Assembly (NCBI GenBank): GCA_902763865.1
Contig: CACWTR010000012.1
Location: 126,158-190,157 of the forward strand
DNA: 64,000 bases
Reading direction: 5' to 3'
Origin: an uncultured Bacteroidales bacterium
Lineage (GTDB): Bacteria > Bacteroidota > Bacteroidia > Bacteroidales > Bacteroidaceae
Part shown: positions 7,991 through 19,200 of the stretch, piece by piece
Layout: the number at the start of each line of letters is the position of its first letter
Numbering within the stretch: position 1 is the first letter of the stretch
Program-made: the position numbers and the translations under genes
Notes under the pieces: model-generated
What the model saw: the letters and a program-made list of their open reading frames with translations, nothing else
What the model was told of the DNA's origin: nothing
Databases searched by the model: none

Positions 7991-8025
7991 AAAAAAATGC
8001 AGCCCCCGAGGTCGGGAGCTGCATC
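7991..8025 (-). terminator. Rho-independent terminator of 1442-residue gene
   Basis: Read on the minus strand, GATGCAGCTCCCGA pairs with TCGGGGGCTGCAT and is followed by seven T. It lies about 60 bases after the stop at 8085. Confidence 0.65.
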
Positions 8026-8084
8026 CTTTTGATAGGTATGGAATCAGATATGTCTTCTACACATCCGAATCCTTCATGTCTGGT

Positions 8085-11000
8085 TTAGAAGAGAACCTTC
8101 TTGCCGTTCACGATGTTGATACCCTTCTGAGCCTTGTTCACGCGCTGGCCGGCGATGTTGTAGATGAGACCATCCTCGATAGCCTTCTCCACGTTGGTGA
8201 TGCCGGTTGCATTGCCGTCGAAGTTGAAGTAGAATGCCTTAACCTCGGAGTCAAGCTCAAGGTAAGCCTTGCCAGCTGCAATCTGACCGCTTTCAGCCAG
8301 GTAGAAGCAGATATCCTTGCCTTCGGGCTTAGCCAGCACATACTTGCCGACAGCGTCGATAGGCTCGAGAGTGCCCTTCAGAGCATTGTTGTCCTCAGGA
8401 GCAGCCCATCCCTTGACGAGAGCAGTGCTACCATCCACGACGACGTCGTAGAGGCCCAGTGCGCCGTAAGGAACACCCTCGGCAGCAGGAATAGCGAACT
8501 CATAGACACCGGGCTCTGCCTTCAGCACAACAGCGGTGAATGCGGGAATCTCTTCTTCCACGGGGTTCAGTGCCAGGTAGTTGGTGACAACCTCGCCAGT
8601 GTAGGCAGCAACGCTCTGAGGCTCGGGAACCACGGTGCCGACAGAGCCAAGCATAGCAGCCTCGTCAGCAGTGAGAGCTACGTCCCAGAAACGAACTTCG
8701 GCAGCATTGGTCACTTTCTCCTCGCCATCGTTATCGACGAACAGCAGGAACTTCTTGGAGTCGCGCATTGCCCATGCGTTGATATCAGCACTGGTCGATG
8801 CACCAACCTTTGTACCATTCACATAAATCGTGCAGAAGCCTCCGTCCACAACAATGACGATGCGATACCAAGTGTTGGCCTCGAGTGCGCCATTGTATCC
8901 AAGGCCGGCATAGTTCAAACCGATCTTTCCCTTGTTGATGAAGATGCTACCATCCTTACCGTTCTCGATGTCGTTTTGGTAGAGAGAGTTGAATCCAGTG
9001 ACTTCGGGGAAGGATACATCCATCATGAGCGTATAGGCATTCGATGCTTCATCGAGGTTAGTGTTCAGCGTGAAGCCACCGCCCTTAGGAGCACTGATGG
9101 CGCCGTTGCTTGCATCGGGACCGTCAACGATGGTAACATCTTTACCCCATGCTTCGAGTGTTGCTGTGCCGGAGCCAGCGGTGATGTCTGTTGGGTCGTC
9201 GAATGTCCATGTGCCCTTGGCAGCGGGTACGGTGATGGTCTTGCCAATCTCGACGGGGAAGGGCAGGTAAGCTGTGGCATAGCCCTCTTCGCCAATGGTG
9301 AGGGTGATGGCAGCAGCCTCTGTAGCGCTCCACATAGAGGCATCGGCAGGAGCCTCCCAACCTACAACGGAACCACCGCTTGCGCAGTGCAGTGCGGAAT
9401 ACTGCTCGCCGGGAACAGCAGAGAATGCTGCAAAGCCGACAGCGGGAACAGTGACGGTGTAGTTGGCAGCTTCAGCAGCGGCAGTCACCTGCTGGCTCTG
9501 TGCCACGGCAGCGGGAGCGAACTTACCCATCAGGCTGATGGCGTAGGTGTCGGCACCTGTCCTGACAAGCGTCACAACCTGCTTGGCAGCAGTTGCGGTC
9601 TTGTAGTTGCCGTAGAGGTTAGCATCGCTGGGGTCAATGCCCAGGAAGGTGCCATACATCTTGTTCTTCAGTGTGTAGTAGCCGGACTCGGGCAGGATGA
9701 AGTTGGAAACGTCGCCCATAGCCTCGTTGATCTTAGCCTTCATGCTCTTGAAAGCATCGAAGGGGCAATTCTCCTTGTAAGCGGGATCGTAGCCGATTGC
9801 GGCCTTGGCAGCTTCGGTGAATGTGAAGTAACCGGTAGCTTCCATGACAGGAGCAACTTCGGATACAACATACTCGGCAAAGTTCGTGGGAACCTCGTAA
9901 ACGGTGAATGCAGAACCCGGGTCGCCAATGTTGTTGGTGCTGTCCCAGAACTTCACGCTGCCACCTGCACCGCCGTACTGGTTGATGTAGAGGTTAGTGC
10001 CGGGAACGTTCAGGCAGAACGAATTGGCAGGAACAGAGGTGTTGGTGCTGGCAACAATCTTCCAGGCGTGATAACCCTCGCTGTCGTCCATTACGGTAGG
10101 AATGCCGCCACTGCTCTTGGCTGCGTCGGTCCAGCCGAAGCTCTTGCCGTCGCCCTCAGCCTTGTTGACAATCTTGAAGCCATCGTAGCCGTTGCCGATG
10201 AATGCCCACTGATAGGAATCCTCGCCGAGGCCCATCGTGTTGGCGTTCTGAGTCTTGTAGGCACCGTCGCCGTCCTTGACATCGGTTGTGACGTACCATG
10301 TGCCACGCATGGTCATGTTGTGCCAGTGTGCGCTTGCAAAGTCAGCAGAGATTGTGAACGGGCCGTTCCATGTTGCAGTGAACTCAGCAACAGTGTTAGC
10401 CTGGGAAACAGTTACGTCCACCTCATTGTAGGTATAGTATCCGCGCTGGTACTTTGCAGGCAGGGTAGTAACCTTGGCTCCCTCCTCAGACGGTTCGGGA
10501 TCGGAAGTGAAGAGAACATTGCCCTCGGTGTCCTTCACGACGTAAGTCACGGTGAATGCGGGATGGAAGTATGCATCCAGAGCAGCCAGTGCAGATGTTG
10601 CATCGAAGTCGGCAGCCTCAACCATGTAGTACTGGTTGCCTTGGTCAGCAGTCATCCAGTTGTTGATGACAATGCCACCGAGATTGCCGGAACCGTTGGT
10701 GTTGACGCCATAGCTGGTTCCTTCATCAATCTTGAATGAGAACATGAAGTAAGGAGTGGTCTTGGGATCCATAACGATGGCATCGAATACGCCATTGGCA
10801 AGCTTATCTGACAGGGCACCCTCGTTGGTTACGAACTTGCTGTCAGCTACACTGTAGAGGTAGTACTTGTCCTCGTAGTTGAGGATTGCGAACTTGCCCG
10901 GCTCGGCGCTTGCGTAGTCAGCATGGGCTGTGGAGGCAATAGTCGTGCCGTTTGTCAGCATAGAACCACGGTCGCAGGTGATGGTGTAAGCCTTGCTGTT

Positions 11001-12413
11001 AGACAGGTCAGCCAGAGTACCGACTACGCCGGCCTTGAGGGTACGCTTAACGGTAATGGTGCAGTCCGTTTCGCCGACTGTGCCTTCTGCCGTGTAGTCG
11101 AAGAACTTCGAGTTGGAAGCCCAGGCAGTGGGAATAGCCACATCGCTGTAAGGCTTCTGTACAACCACCTTCGTGTCAACCACGGTGCCGTCGGCATCCA
11201 CAAGCTGATAGGTGACGTTCACGGTGGCGATGACAGACTTCAGGTCCTTGTCGGCATTATTGATTTTTGCCACGTCTTCTGCTGTGAGGTCTCCAGGCAT
11301 ATAATATGAATATGTATTGTAGATGGAACCAAGTGCTGCGGCAGCCTCCGGGAATACATAGAACTCGGAGAAGGTGAAGAACTTGGAACCGTTGTTTGTG
11401 GCTGTCACGGTGAAGCGGACATACTTGTAGGCAGCACCGAGGTCAACCTCGTCAGAGAAGTAGTCAGTAACGGCTGCCTCTGTGGGGAAACCGGGTGTCA
11501 GGGTTGCCACTTCGGTGAATTCTCCTTCAGCATCGTTGCTGGCAGAAACCACAATCGTAGTAGGACGGTTGTTGTTGTTCTGCTGGCGCTTCTTGAAGTA
11601 GAATTCAAACTTCTGCGTGGCTTCGGACAGCTCAGCCTGCAGGTAGTGAGCATCTTCCACGCTAACGCTCCATGCAGAATGGAAGAATGTGGAGTAATCA
11701 CCATCCAACAGTGCTTCGTAAGAACCTTCGCTTGGCTCTTTCGCATTGCTGTAGAACTTGCCGGCATCCTTTACGAGGCCTGCAGCGCTCTGAACGTATG
11801 TGGGCCATGCCTGTACTTTAGCAAGTGCTGCTTTCTGCTCTTCTGTTTCTGCATACTTTTCCAGCTCCCAAACGTAAGCGGGCTCGTATGTATATTCAGG
11901 GTCAACAGGATCCACGGTGTATGTCCAGAAGGTTCTGGCTGCGTCTTGCCAACTACTTTCTCCATAGGCGACATTGCAGGAGCGGATGGCATACTTGCCG
12001 TCTTTCAGAAAGAATACCTGAGATTCCCAATCAGCACGCTTATCCGTCGTGGTGCTGTAGTTTGAAACCTCAAGAACAGCCTTGTTATTGCTAAGGGGAG
12101 CATTGGTGAATCTTGTGCCCGCACTGCTGGTCAATTGAATGCCGACAGCCGTGACTCCCTCAGCTACTTGGAATCCTCCACCCTCGGCAATCTTTGCGAA
12201 GGTAAAAGCATCGCCTTTAGCCTTGTCTGTTGTCAAAGTGCCTCCTGCGGTCACGTAATACTTGGTACCACTGATCTCCGAAGAGATGCGATACTGAGCA
12301 CCATCCTCAATGGCAGCCAGCGCAGCCTCGTATTCTTCAGCTGTCTGTGCCATCATGCCTGTCCCTGCTACCATTGATAGCGCGGCGGCAAAGAGAAGTC
12401 TGATTTTTCTCAT
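8085..12413 (-). CDS. Giant secreted multidomain protein (F5/8C, LamG, shared module)
   Basis: 1442 residues; signal peptide about 1-22 (LLFAAALSMVAGTGMMA). The N-terminal module (about 25-200) contains AIRSCNVAYGESSW and AARTFWTYTV, nearly identical to the 1524-residue protein at 29186. An F5/8 type C-like domain follows (about 220-350; DGDYSTFFHSAW). Residues about 470-840 are a module shared with the CotH protein at 16245 and in part with the esterase at 19761 (YTITCDRGSML, EAADFDATSAL, HWHNMTMRGTW, INQYGGAGG). A LamG/concanavalin-like domain covers about 1110-1290 (ANTWYRIVIVVDGGF, CTIYVNGTKVG). It ends in a sorting-type tail (YNIAGQRVNK ... GINIVNGKKVLF). No catalytic site is recognised, so it is probably a surface glycan-binding scaffold. 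A promoter matching consensus lies at 12486-12517. Confidence 0.82.
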   Translation of the reverse strand: MRKIRLLFAAALSMVAGTGMMAQTAEEYEAALAAIEDGAQYRISSEISGTKYYVTAGGTLTTDKAKGDAFTFAKIAEGGGFQVAEGVTAVGIQLTSSAGTRFTNAPLSNNKAVLEVSNYSTTTDKRADWESQVFFLKDGKYAIRSCNVAYGESSWQDAARTFWTYTVDPVDPEYTYEPAYVWELEKYAETEEQKAALAKVQAWPTYVQSAAGLVKDAGKFYSNAKEPSEGSYEALLDGDYSTFFHSAWSVSVEDAHYLQAELSEATQKFEFYFKKRQQNNNNRPTTIVVSASNDAEGEFTEVATLTPGFPTEAAVTDYFSDEVDLGAAYKYVRFTVTATNNGSKFFTFSEFYVFPEAAAALGSIYNTYSYYMPGDLTAEDVAKINNADKDLKSVIATVNVTYQLVDADGTVVDTKVVVQKPYSDVAIPTAWASNSKFFDYTAEGTVGETDCTITVKRTLKAGVVGTLADLSNSKAYTITCDRGSMLTNGTTIASTAHADYASAEPGKFAILNYEDKYYLYSVADSKFVTNEGALSDKLANGVFDAIVMDPKTTPYFMFSFKIDEGTSYGVNTNGSGNLGGIVINNWMTADQGNQYYMVEAADFDATSALAALDAYFHPAFTVTYVVKDTEGNVLFTSDPEPSEEGAKVTTLPAKYQRGYYTYNEVDVTVSQANTVAEFTATWNGPFTISADFASAHWHNMTMRGTWYVTTDVKDGDGAYKTQNANTMGLGEDSYQWAFIGNGYDGFKIVNKAEGDGKSFGWTDAAKSSGGIPTVMDDSEGYHAWKIVASTNTSVPANSFCLNVPGTNLYINQYGGAGGSVKFWDSTNNIGDPGSAFTVYEVPTNFAEYVVSEVAPVMEATGYFTFTEAAKAAIGYDPAYKENCPFDAFKSMKAKINEAMGDVSNFILPESGYYTLKNKMYGTFLGIDPSDANLYGNYKTATAAKQVVTLVRTGADTYAISLMGKFAPAAVAQSQQVTAAAEAANYTVTVPAVGFAAFSAVPGEQYSALHCASGGSVVGWEAPADASMWSATEAAAITLTIGEEGYATAYLPFPVEIGKTITVPAAKGTWTFDDPTDITAGSGTATLEAWGKDVTIVDGPDASNGAISAPKGGGFTLNTNLDEASNAYTLMMDVSFPEVTGFNSLYQNDIENGKDGSIFINKGKIGLNYAGLGYNGALEANTWYRIVIVVDGGFCTIYVNGTKVGASTSADINAWAMRDSKKFLLFVDNDGEEKVTNAAEVRFWDVALTADEAAMLGSVGTVVPEPQSVAAYTGEVVTNYLALNPVEEEIPAFTAVVLKAEPGVYEFAIPAAEGVPYGALGLYDVVVDGSTALVKGWAAPEDNNALKGTLEPIDAVGKYVLAKPEGKDICFYLAESGQIAAGKAYLELDSEVKAFYFNFDGNATGITNVEKAIEDGLIYNIAGQRVNKAQKGINIVNGKKVLF

Positions 12414-12485
12414 GTTGGTTTTGTTTTAAGGTTAATAAAAAGGATAATTAAAATAGTTTAGTCTCAATATGTATAAATCTGGCAA

Positions 12486-12517
12486 CAAATGTACATAATA
12501 ATATATTAAGTAGCAAA
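12486..12517 (-). promoter_or_regulatory. Promoter of 1442-residue gene
   Basis: On the minus strand TTTG (12517-12514), 20 bases, then TACATTTG (12493-12486). Both boxes and the spacing fit the Bacteroidota primary promoter, leaving a 5' leader of about 65 bases. Confidence 0.6.
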
Positions 12518-12555
12518 TGATAACCTCAAAAAATTTATTTAATTATAAGAAAAAC

Positions 12556-15500
12556 TCATTTTAAGCCTTTAATCTGTATCTTTTTAGAAGCGAAACTGCC
12601 GTCTTCGAATATCACTTTGCGGATGATGATGCCCATTGGACATTGCCCCTTGAATTCTTCCCCTTGAACATAGCGGATTTGCTGACCGGCCAGGTTGAAG
12701 TACTGCACTTCGCGAATGGCCTTGCCTGCAGAGGCCATGTCCGGGTCGATATCTATGTCTGTGTCGGGCTTGATTTCCTCTATGCCGTCTTCCTTGTCGG
12801 GAAGGGTGAGGAAGTCCATCATGCCAATCCTGTTTGCTTTGTCTATGGTAGGCTGATTCAGGATGGTTGCGATATTCCCGCCGTCGGGGTAGCGACCGAA
12901 TGTTTGCCACTTGCCTTGCTGCAAGTACTCTAAGCGGTCTGTCCATGAACCGTCGGAAGCCTGGATGCTGACACAGGCTCCGTCTGAGTTGCTCAGCTTG
13001 AAAGGTGCATGCAGCTGGCTGACGGCATCCTTTTCGTCGCACCAGATGATGCGAGTGCCGTGGGCCGGTACGATGAAGTCTTCGTCCTGTAACTTCTGCG
13101 TCTCGTTTGTGATTCGGTATTTCTGCGGATTGGCCGGGTCGTCGCTCAGGTAAAGTCCTTCCAAGCTGATGTCCTGGTCGGTGGTGTTGTAGAGCTCTAC
13201 CCAGTCGGCTTTCTTGACGTACTCGTTGATGTATATGTCGTTGCCGGCACTCACCTCGTTGATACGTAAGGGGGTTGCTCCGGCATCCTGCCGCAGCTGT
13301 TCGTCCTTGATAGGCGTGAATACGGCCCGTAGCAGGAGACGACTGTCGTCGTCGAACCGGTCGTGCAGGTCCAGAACGTCATCCGTCGATACGAGGCTTC
13401 CTCCCTTTCCGGAAAGGACGAGAGTACCGTCAAACCACATGTCGCTGCTTGAGGCAGAGCAGTTTTTCGCCTCAACTGCTATCACGTTCTCGCCTGTCAC
13501 AAGGTATTCGTGTGGAATGTCAAAGCTGCCGAGGCCAGGTTCCGTGCCCTCGTAGTGGCCGTCGGTGGTGAAATCGGAGTAGGATGAGCCGCTGCTGATA
13601 TAGTAGCCGCCAACCTCGTGGCCGTTCACGTAAAGCATCAAGCCGTCGTCTATCTGATAGTAGAAAGTGAGGACGTCATTGTCCAATAGTGGAGAATCCA
13701 ATGTGAACTTCTTCCGGAAGTAATATGTGGGACGCTTGTTGCTGGAGTTCGTACCATAGTTAAGCTTGGTTGCAGCATTGTCCTGCATGTCAGAGTCGGT
13801 ATTGCCGAAACCGAAGGGAGCCTGACCAGTGCTCCATCTGTTTCGGGATTCATCGAAAGAAAGGCTCTTCCAGTCACGTCCGGCCATAGAACCTTTGTCG
13901 AAATACATCCATTCGTCTCCCATTGGGAACAATGTCGTGGTCGTGGTTGTCTCGTTCTCAGAGAACCATCCGCTGAAGTTGTATCCAGCCGGAGCCTTTG
14001 CCGCGAGCTGGATGGGCATATCCTTGTAGGAGAAGAGGTAGCCGGCAAACTTTCCTGTCGGGATTTCCTGTCCGTTGACGGCCAACCGTGCCTCGGGAAT
14101 GTTGGCTGAGAGGGTGGCATACAGGCTGTACTTCGCGCCGTAGTAGCTGCGAAGGGTGCTGATGCGGGAGCCGTTGTAGGCCGAGCGGATATTGTAGGCC
14201 AGGCTTGTACTGGACGAGCTGCCTTCGAAGGATAGTGCCGGATCGGTGTTCTGGTAGATGTCCCAGATGATGTCTATGCATCGGTCCGGCTCGAACACAC
14301 TGCCATCGACGATGCAGTAGGCATCCAAGAACTGACGGCGGAAGGGGTCGTACTTCATCATGTTGCGGAAGAGGTCATCGACATTTGTGCTGACGGAGGT
14401 GTTCAGCACCGTAGTGAGCATGTCGGAAACGCTGAATGCCGAGTCGGTGTCGAACAGGACGAAGTGGAACTTCCCGTCCGTGCGGCTGCGAAAGCCTTTC
14501 ACGTTGTTGTTGTTTGTTATCCAGTCGCTTGGCCCCATGTAGCATTCCAGGGCCATGTAGTTGATGAATTCATCTATGTCCACGAGTTCACATATCTCGC
14601 GGTATGTCTCTTCCGACTTTGTCTGTGCCAGGCGTTTTGCCAATGTCTGGAGTTGCATCCAGGCTTTGTTGTCGCCCATCTTCTGGTTGTACTGTGCATT
14701 GCTCAGGTCGAACTGGTCCATGTCGTCGAAGTCGATGCCATAGTTGCTGTAGGCAAAATGCTTGTTGTTGCTCTCGCGTATGTTCAGCATGCCATAGTAG
14801 ATTCCGTTCAGGAAGACGTGGGCCGGCTGGTAGTCCTGGCAGTCGATGTAGAATCCGCTCTTTATCACGATTTGCTGAATGGCGGGGTCTTTGATGCGGG
14901 CATAGGTGTCGTTGCCGCCGTTGCGGACCTGCCAACAGCGGTACTTGTTGTGCGGTTTCGAGGGGAACACGGGATAGTCAATCACGTTCACTCCCTCATA
15001 GCGCTTGTCCGTCTTGATGCGGAAAGAGCTTCGCGCTTCCCAGTACCTGTCATCGACGTAGGCTCCGCCATAGGCGCGAGTCCAGCCGCCGCAAATCTCC
15101 AGGTCTGCCTCCTGGTTCAGTACCATCGACCATCCGCTGTTGTCCTCCGTAGTGGGAACGAGGTATTCCATGTTGATAGGCCGTTCCCAGTCCATGTTCC
15201 AGTTGCAGGCACCGCTCTGTCCGTTTCCGCTCATGCCATTTGTGCCCCTTACGAAGACTCCCACCTTGCTGTCGAAGAAGTTCTTGGGGTCCGAGCAGAC
15301 AGACAGGACGGGCAGGTAGTAGTCGTGGTTCTGATAGATGTAGCTGCGTGTCACGACAGGGCTGGGCAGGTAGCCGTTTCTGAAGAGGCAGAGGCGCAGG
15401 ATAGTGGTGGAACTGATGTTGAAGATGCCGTCAGCGCTATTTTCGCCATTGCTTGCCGTCGGAGCACTGCCGTCAGTCGTGTATCGCAGGGTGGTTGCCT

Positions 15501-16104
15501 CGGGAATGCTGACCTTTACGGTGAAGGCATTGCTGAAGACGCGGCTGTCAGTATCCACTACGGGAGCTTCCAGCCTGAAGGTGGCAAACTTGCTTGTGGC
15601 ATTGGTTTCTCCCGGAGTGGGGTCGCTGGTGTAGTCCCACTGTTCCCCGCCGTCCTGTGTGCGGGCCCAGGAGCAGCGTGGTACGGCAGGCGGGTAGTTT
15701 ACGGACGAGATGACTGACATGTCCGAAGCCAGCAGGCTGATGGTGCCGCCTTCGTATTCAAGCTTGTAGGGGACTTGTCGCCGGGCATTGCTGCCGTAGT
15801 TGCCTTCTGAGTAGTAGTGGTCGAACCAGAAGGTCTTGAATCCGTTTGCGGGTATGGAGCCTTGTGCGCTCTGGATGCGAAAGTCGTTTACTCCGTCGGA
15901 GATATACATCCCTGCGAGTGAGATGGATGCGGGCGTGGGGTTGTAGAGTTCTATCCAACTGCCGTAGCAATTGGAGTTGTCCAGGAACTGGTCCAGGTTT
16001 GCCACCTGAACCTCGTTGATTATCAAAGTCTGCTCTGTTCCATTCTGTGCGGACACGATGATGGAAAACATCAGAGGGAGGAAACGTATTATGTTGTATT
16101 TCAT
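12556..16104 (-). CDS. Secreted CotH-like kinase-fold protein with lamin-tail domains
   Basis: 1182 residues; signal peptide about 1-19 (FLPLMFSIIVSA). Domains in order: a lamin-tail-like domain (about 25-140; IINEVQVANLDQ, SWIELYNPT); a chitobiase C-terminal-like segment (about 175-255; LRYTTDGSAPTAS); a CotH-like region (about 265-660; VFLNGIYYGMLNIRESNN and the acidic motif VLFDTDSAF near 551-553); a jelly-roll domain (about 715-905; YYQIDDGLMLYVNGHEVGG); a second lamin-tail domain (about 945-1080; LRINEVSAG, DWVELYNTT). The tail (YFNLAGQQI ... GIIIRKVIFEDG) is a longer variant of the sorting signal. CotH proteins are protein kinases of spore coats; the substrate of secreted Bacteroidales versions is not known. 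The gene is transcribed divergently from the CotH gene at 16245. Confidence 0.83.
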   Translation of the reverse strand: MKYNIIRFLPLMFSIIVSAQNGTEQTLIINEVQVANLDQFLDNSNCYGSWIELYNPTPASISLAGMYISDGVNDFRIQSAQGSIPANGFKTFWFDHYYSEGNYGSNARRQVPYKLEYEGGTISLLASDMSVISSVNYPPAVPRCSWARTQDGGEQWDYTSDPTPGETNATSKFATFRLEAPVVDTDSRVFSNAFTVKVSIPEATTLRYTTDGSAPTASNGENSADGIFNISSTTILRLCLFRNGYLPSPVVTRSYIYQNHDYYLPVLSVCSDPKNFFDSKVGVFVRGTNGMSGNGQSGACNWNMDWERPINMEYLVPTTEDNSGWSMVLNQEADLEICGGWTRAYGGAYVDDRYWEARSSFRIKTDKRYEGVNVIDYPVFPSKPHNKYRCWQVRNGGNDTYARIKDPAIQQIVIKSGFYIDCQDYQPAHVFLNGIYYGMLNIRESNNKHFAYSNYGIDFDDMDQFDLSNAQYNQKMGDNKAWMQLQTLAKRLAQTKSEETYREICELVDIDEFINYMALECYMGPSDWITNNNNVKGFRSRTDGKFHFVLFDTDSAFSVSDMLTTVLNTSVSTNVDDLFRNMMKYDPFRRQFLDAYCIVDGSVFEPDRCIDIIWDIYQNTDPALSFEGSSSSTSLAYNIRSAYNGSRISTLRSYYGAKYSLYATLSANIPEARLAVNGQEIPTGKFAGYLFSYKDMPIQLAAKAPAGYNFSGWFSENETTTTTTLFPMGDEWMYFDKGSMAGRDWKSLSFDESRNRWSTGQAPFGFGNTDSDMQDNAATKLNYGTNSSNKRPTYYFRKKFTLDSPLLDNDVLTFYYQIDDGLMLYVNGHEVGGYYISSGSSYSDFTTDGHYEGTEPGLGSFDIPHEYLVTGENVIAVEAKNCSASSSDMWFDGTLVLSGKGGSLVSTDDVLDLHDRFDDDSRLLLRAVFTPIKDEQLRQDAGATPLRINEVSAGNDIYINEYVKKADWVELYNTTDQDISLEGLYLSDDPANPQKYRITNETQKLQDEDFIVPAHGTRIIWCDEKDAVSQLHAPFKLSNSDGACVSIQASDGSWTDRLEYLQQGKWQTFGRYPDGGNIATILNQPTIDKANRIGMMDFLTLPDKEDGIEEIKPDTDIDIDPDMASAGKAIREVQYFNLAGQQIRYVQGEEFKGQCPMGIIIRKVIFEDGSFASKKIQIKGLK

Positions 16105-16129
16105 CTTGCGAAAAGGGTCTATTGCGGTA

Positions 16130-16137
16130 CAAATTTA
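16130..16137 (-). promoter_or_regulatory. Possible -7 box of CotH gene at 16104
   Basis: Minus-strand TAAATTTG, 26 bases before the start codon. No good -33 box is visible at the expected distance. Confidence 0.35.
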
Positions 16138-16188
16138 CTTATTATTATTTATTATCTGTAATAAATCGAAGATAAAAATCCTGTCTTT

Positions 16189-16220
16189 TTTGATTATTTG
16201 CTCAAAAAAGTGTACCTTTA
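16189..16220 (+). promoter_or_regulatory. Promoter of CotH gene at 16245
   Basis: TTTG at 16189-16192, 20 bases, then TACCTTTA at 16213-16220, one mismatch from TAnnTTTG. The leader to the ATG would be about 20 bases. Confidence 0.5.
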
Positions 16221-16244
16221 CACCGTTAAAACTACAACTTATTA

Positions 16245-19200
16245 ATGAAAAACCACGTTCTTAACCTCTTTACATGCATTCTTGCATCACTTTCCTTTTT
16301 GCCATCTTCTCTCTACGCGGATGCACCCGTCGAAGATGGTACCTATTATATCTCAAACACGGCGCTGGACGGCTATCTTGCCCTGGGGAAGAACCACGGA
16401 GTGGATTGCTACATCTACTATGTCACCGCGGAACAGGAGAAGACCGAGGATGCCTATTGGATAATCACGAATACGCGGTCCGGCTATACCATTCGCAATG
16501 AGGCTTCCGGACAGTTGCTGGTCTTCACATACGACAGGGTGGATCAGTACTACAAGTATATGACGTTAGCTTCAGAGTCCCTTGGCGACCATTCGGAGTT
16601 CTGGAATATCATTCCGGGCAGCGACGGTGCGTTCAGCATCCAGAGTGTGCTCGATACCGACTATTACTGGAACCTGCGCAGTGGGACAAACATGATGGGA
16701 ACCTACAAGGGAAGCAGCGGCACAGCTGCCAACGAGCGCTATGTCTTCCACAAGAAGGAAGGGAGCGACGTTGGTCCGGGTCCCGTCGAACCTTCAGCAG
16801 GCCCGTCTTTCCCCGAAGCCCTGCATGTCTATCTTTCCGACGGACGGATGGAAGCCTACCCCCTGAAGTACGTGACGAACTATGCTGAGGAAGACGGAAA
16901 ACTCGTCATTGAAATCATTACCGGGTGGAAATACAAGTATGACCTCGCACAGGTGGATTCCACGAGTATGAAGGTGCCGGTGTTCCCGACCTTCGAGTCG
17001 TTCAAGTTCAATAACAAGTTCAACGACCAGCTCTTCACCGATGCTGTCGGAGAGATTGTGGATGACTCTGTCTTCGTGACGGTTGCTGCCATCGGAAAGC
17101 GGCTGACTCCGTCGTTCAAGGTGGCAGACGAGGACGCTTTGGTCTATGTGGACGAGAAGCTTCAGACGAGCAAGGAAACACGCCTCCGCTTCGACCACGA
17201 CATCTATTACCTTTTGGGCAGGAAAGGCTACAGGATTCTGACAGCCGAGTCGGATAACAAATACTTCATGCATCCCTACGGACGTTACGTCCGCGTTCAT
17301 GTCGATTGGCTGACGGACCGCCCCGAAGTGCCTACTATCTATATTAATACAGCCGACGGGCAGGCCGTTACCAGCAAAGACTACTTCAAGGATGCCACCA
17401 TCTCGATTGACGGGCACGGCATCTTCCCCTCGATGGAAGAGACTGCCATGCAGATCAGGGGTAGGGGAAACAGCAGCTGGGGCTGGGCAAAGAAGCCTTA
17501 CCGCCTGAAGTTCGCCGAGAAGAAGAAACCCCTTGGCATGACCAGCGGCAAGAATTGGGTGCTGCTTGCCAACGGCATCAACGGCTCGCTGATGTCGAAT
17601 GCCGTCGGCATGAAGGCTGCAAACCTGATGAAGGCCAGTGCCGCCAATCACATCGTGCCGGTTGACCTTTACCTCAATGGTGAATACCGTGGCAGCTACA
17701 ACCTGACGGAGAAGGTCGGGTTCTCGAACAACAGCGTTGACCTTGCGGACGAGACGGCGGCTGCCCTGCTGGAACTGGACAGCTACTACGATGAACCCTC
17801 GAACCAGAAGTTCCGTTCTTACCCCTACAATCTGCCTATCAACATCAAGGAGCCTGAGTTTGCCGAAGGGACAACGACGCTGACGCTGGATGTAATCCAG
17901 AACGACTTCAACGCCTTCATGGCAACGCTCAGCAAGGGGAAGGACATCTCGAAATACGTTGACGTGGAACAGCTGGCCCGCTTCCTGATGGTGAACGAGC
18001 TAATCTGCAACTTCGAGCTCTATCATCCCAAGAGCACGTTCTGCTACCGCGAGAGCTTTGCAAGCGACACCAGCAAGTACGTCTTCGGACCTGTCTGGGA
18101 CCTGGACTGGGGCTTCGGCTACGAACAGGGGCACAACTATTTCAGGTACAACACAACCAGCAATTTCTGGATCGACATGCCTAACTTCGAGGTCAAGCAG
18201 TTCATTCAGGACCTGCGCTGGAACTACGAGCCGTTGTGCGAAACCTACAAGCAACTCTGGGGGGAATTCATGGGCGAGGACTTGCAGGAGCTGATGGAGT
18301 ACTGCCAGGACTACTACAATTTCGCCCGCGAATCGTTTGCCCTCAACAGAGGTAAGTGGGGCGACGGAACAGACTATGCAGCGCAGGCGAAGGAGGCGGC
18401 CAACTGGCTGGAAACACGTGCCAATCAAATCTACGAGGACATCCTGAATGATGTCCGTCCCTACAAGCCGGAGCCCGCCCAGCCAATCGAGTTTGCCAAC
18501 GACAAGCTATATACCATTACCTGTCGCCGCGGTGACTTGATTCTCAGCCAAGACCACAAGGGCCTGGAAGCCGGACAGAGTGCATGGTGGACAGTTACTG
18601 ACGACGACAGGCAGTTTGCCATCATCACGGTCGAGGGCAACAACTACCTCTACAGTCCCAGCCTGAAGAGCTACCTGCAGACAGGAAACGCCCTGAACGG
18701 CAGATGGGTGAAGGCCCTGGGTTCACCAATCTACTTCGATACTTCCTATCCCGACGGCCAGTACATCTACATGATGAACACCCTCACGGTGAACGGGGAG
18801 ATAAAATGGTTCAATAACAACGGCTCGACTATCGTCATCAACGACTACAACACTCCGGACCCGGGCGACCGCTGGATGATAACGGAGGCGGGCGACTTCG
18901 ACCCGACAGAGGCCCTGGAGATAGCTCAGGCCGATTTGCTGGCCGTCACGATGAACCTCATGTACGACGACGAAGTGATAGCCAGTGTGACCAGGAAGCT
19001 GCCCTATGGTGCTGAGATGCCGGAGCCGCCGTCTGAGTGGAGCAATGCCTTCGTGATGCTGAAGCCCGTCGGCAACCACCCGTATGTGGTTACGAAGGAG
19101 ACGACCGTGGCTTACGAAGCAGAATGGGTCGGCCCCTTCGAATTCTCTACCTCGCTGCAGGATGCCACGTGGTACAATATGACGATTCGCTCGGGCTACA

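Larger units (their letters stand above)
7556..8084. other. Intergenic region with nested inverted repeats, 529 bp
   Basis: This gap contains a 296-bp inverted-repeat element (7695-7990), a 51-bp tandem duplication inside it (7817-7918), and the terminator of the 1442-residue gene (7991-8025). I see no gene. Confidence 0.7.

Noticed and set aside
7965-10739. A 924-codon open frame on the plus strand, opposite the 1442-residue gene
   Set aside because: It is the complement of a GC-rich gene with strong third-position bias. Its protein is Val/Gly/Ala/His-rich without signal peptide or motif, whereas the minus-strand product has clear domains.
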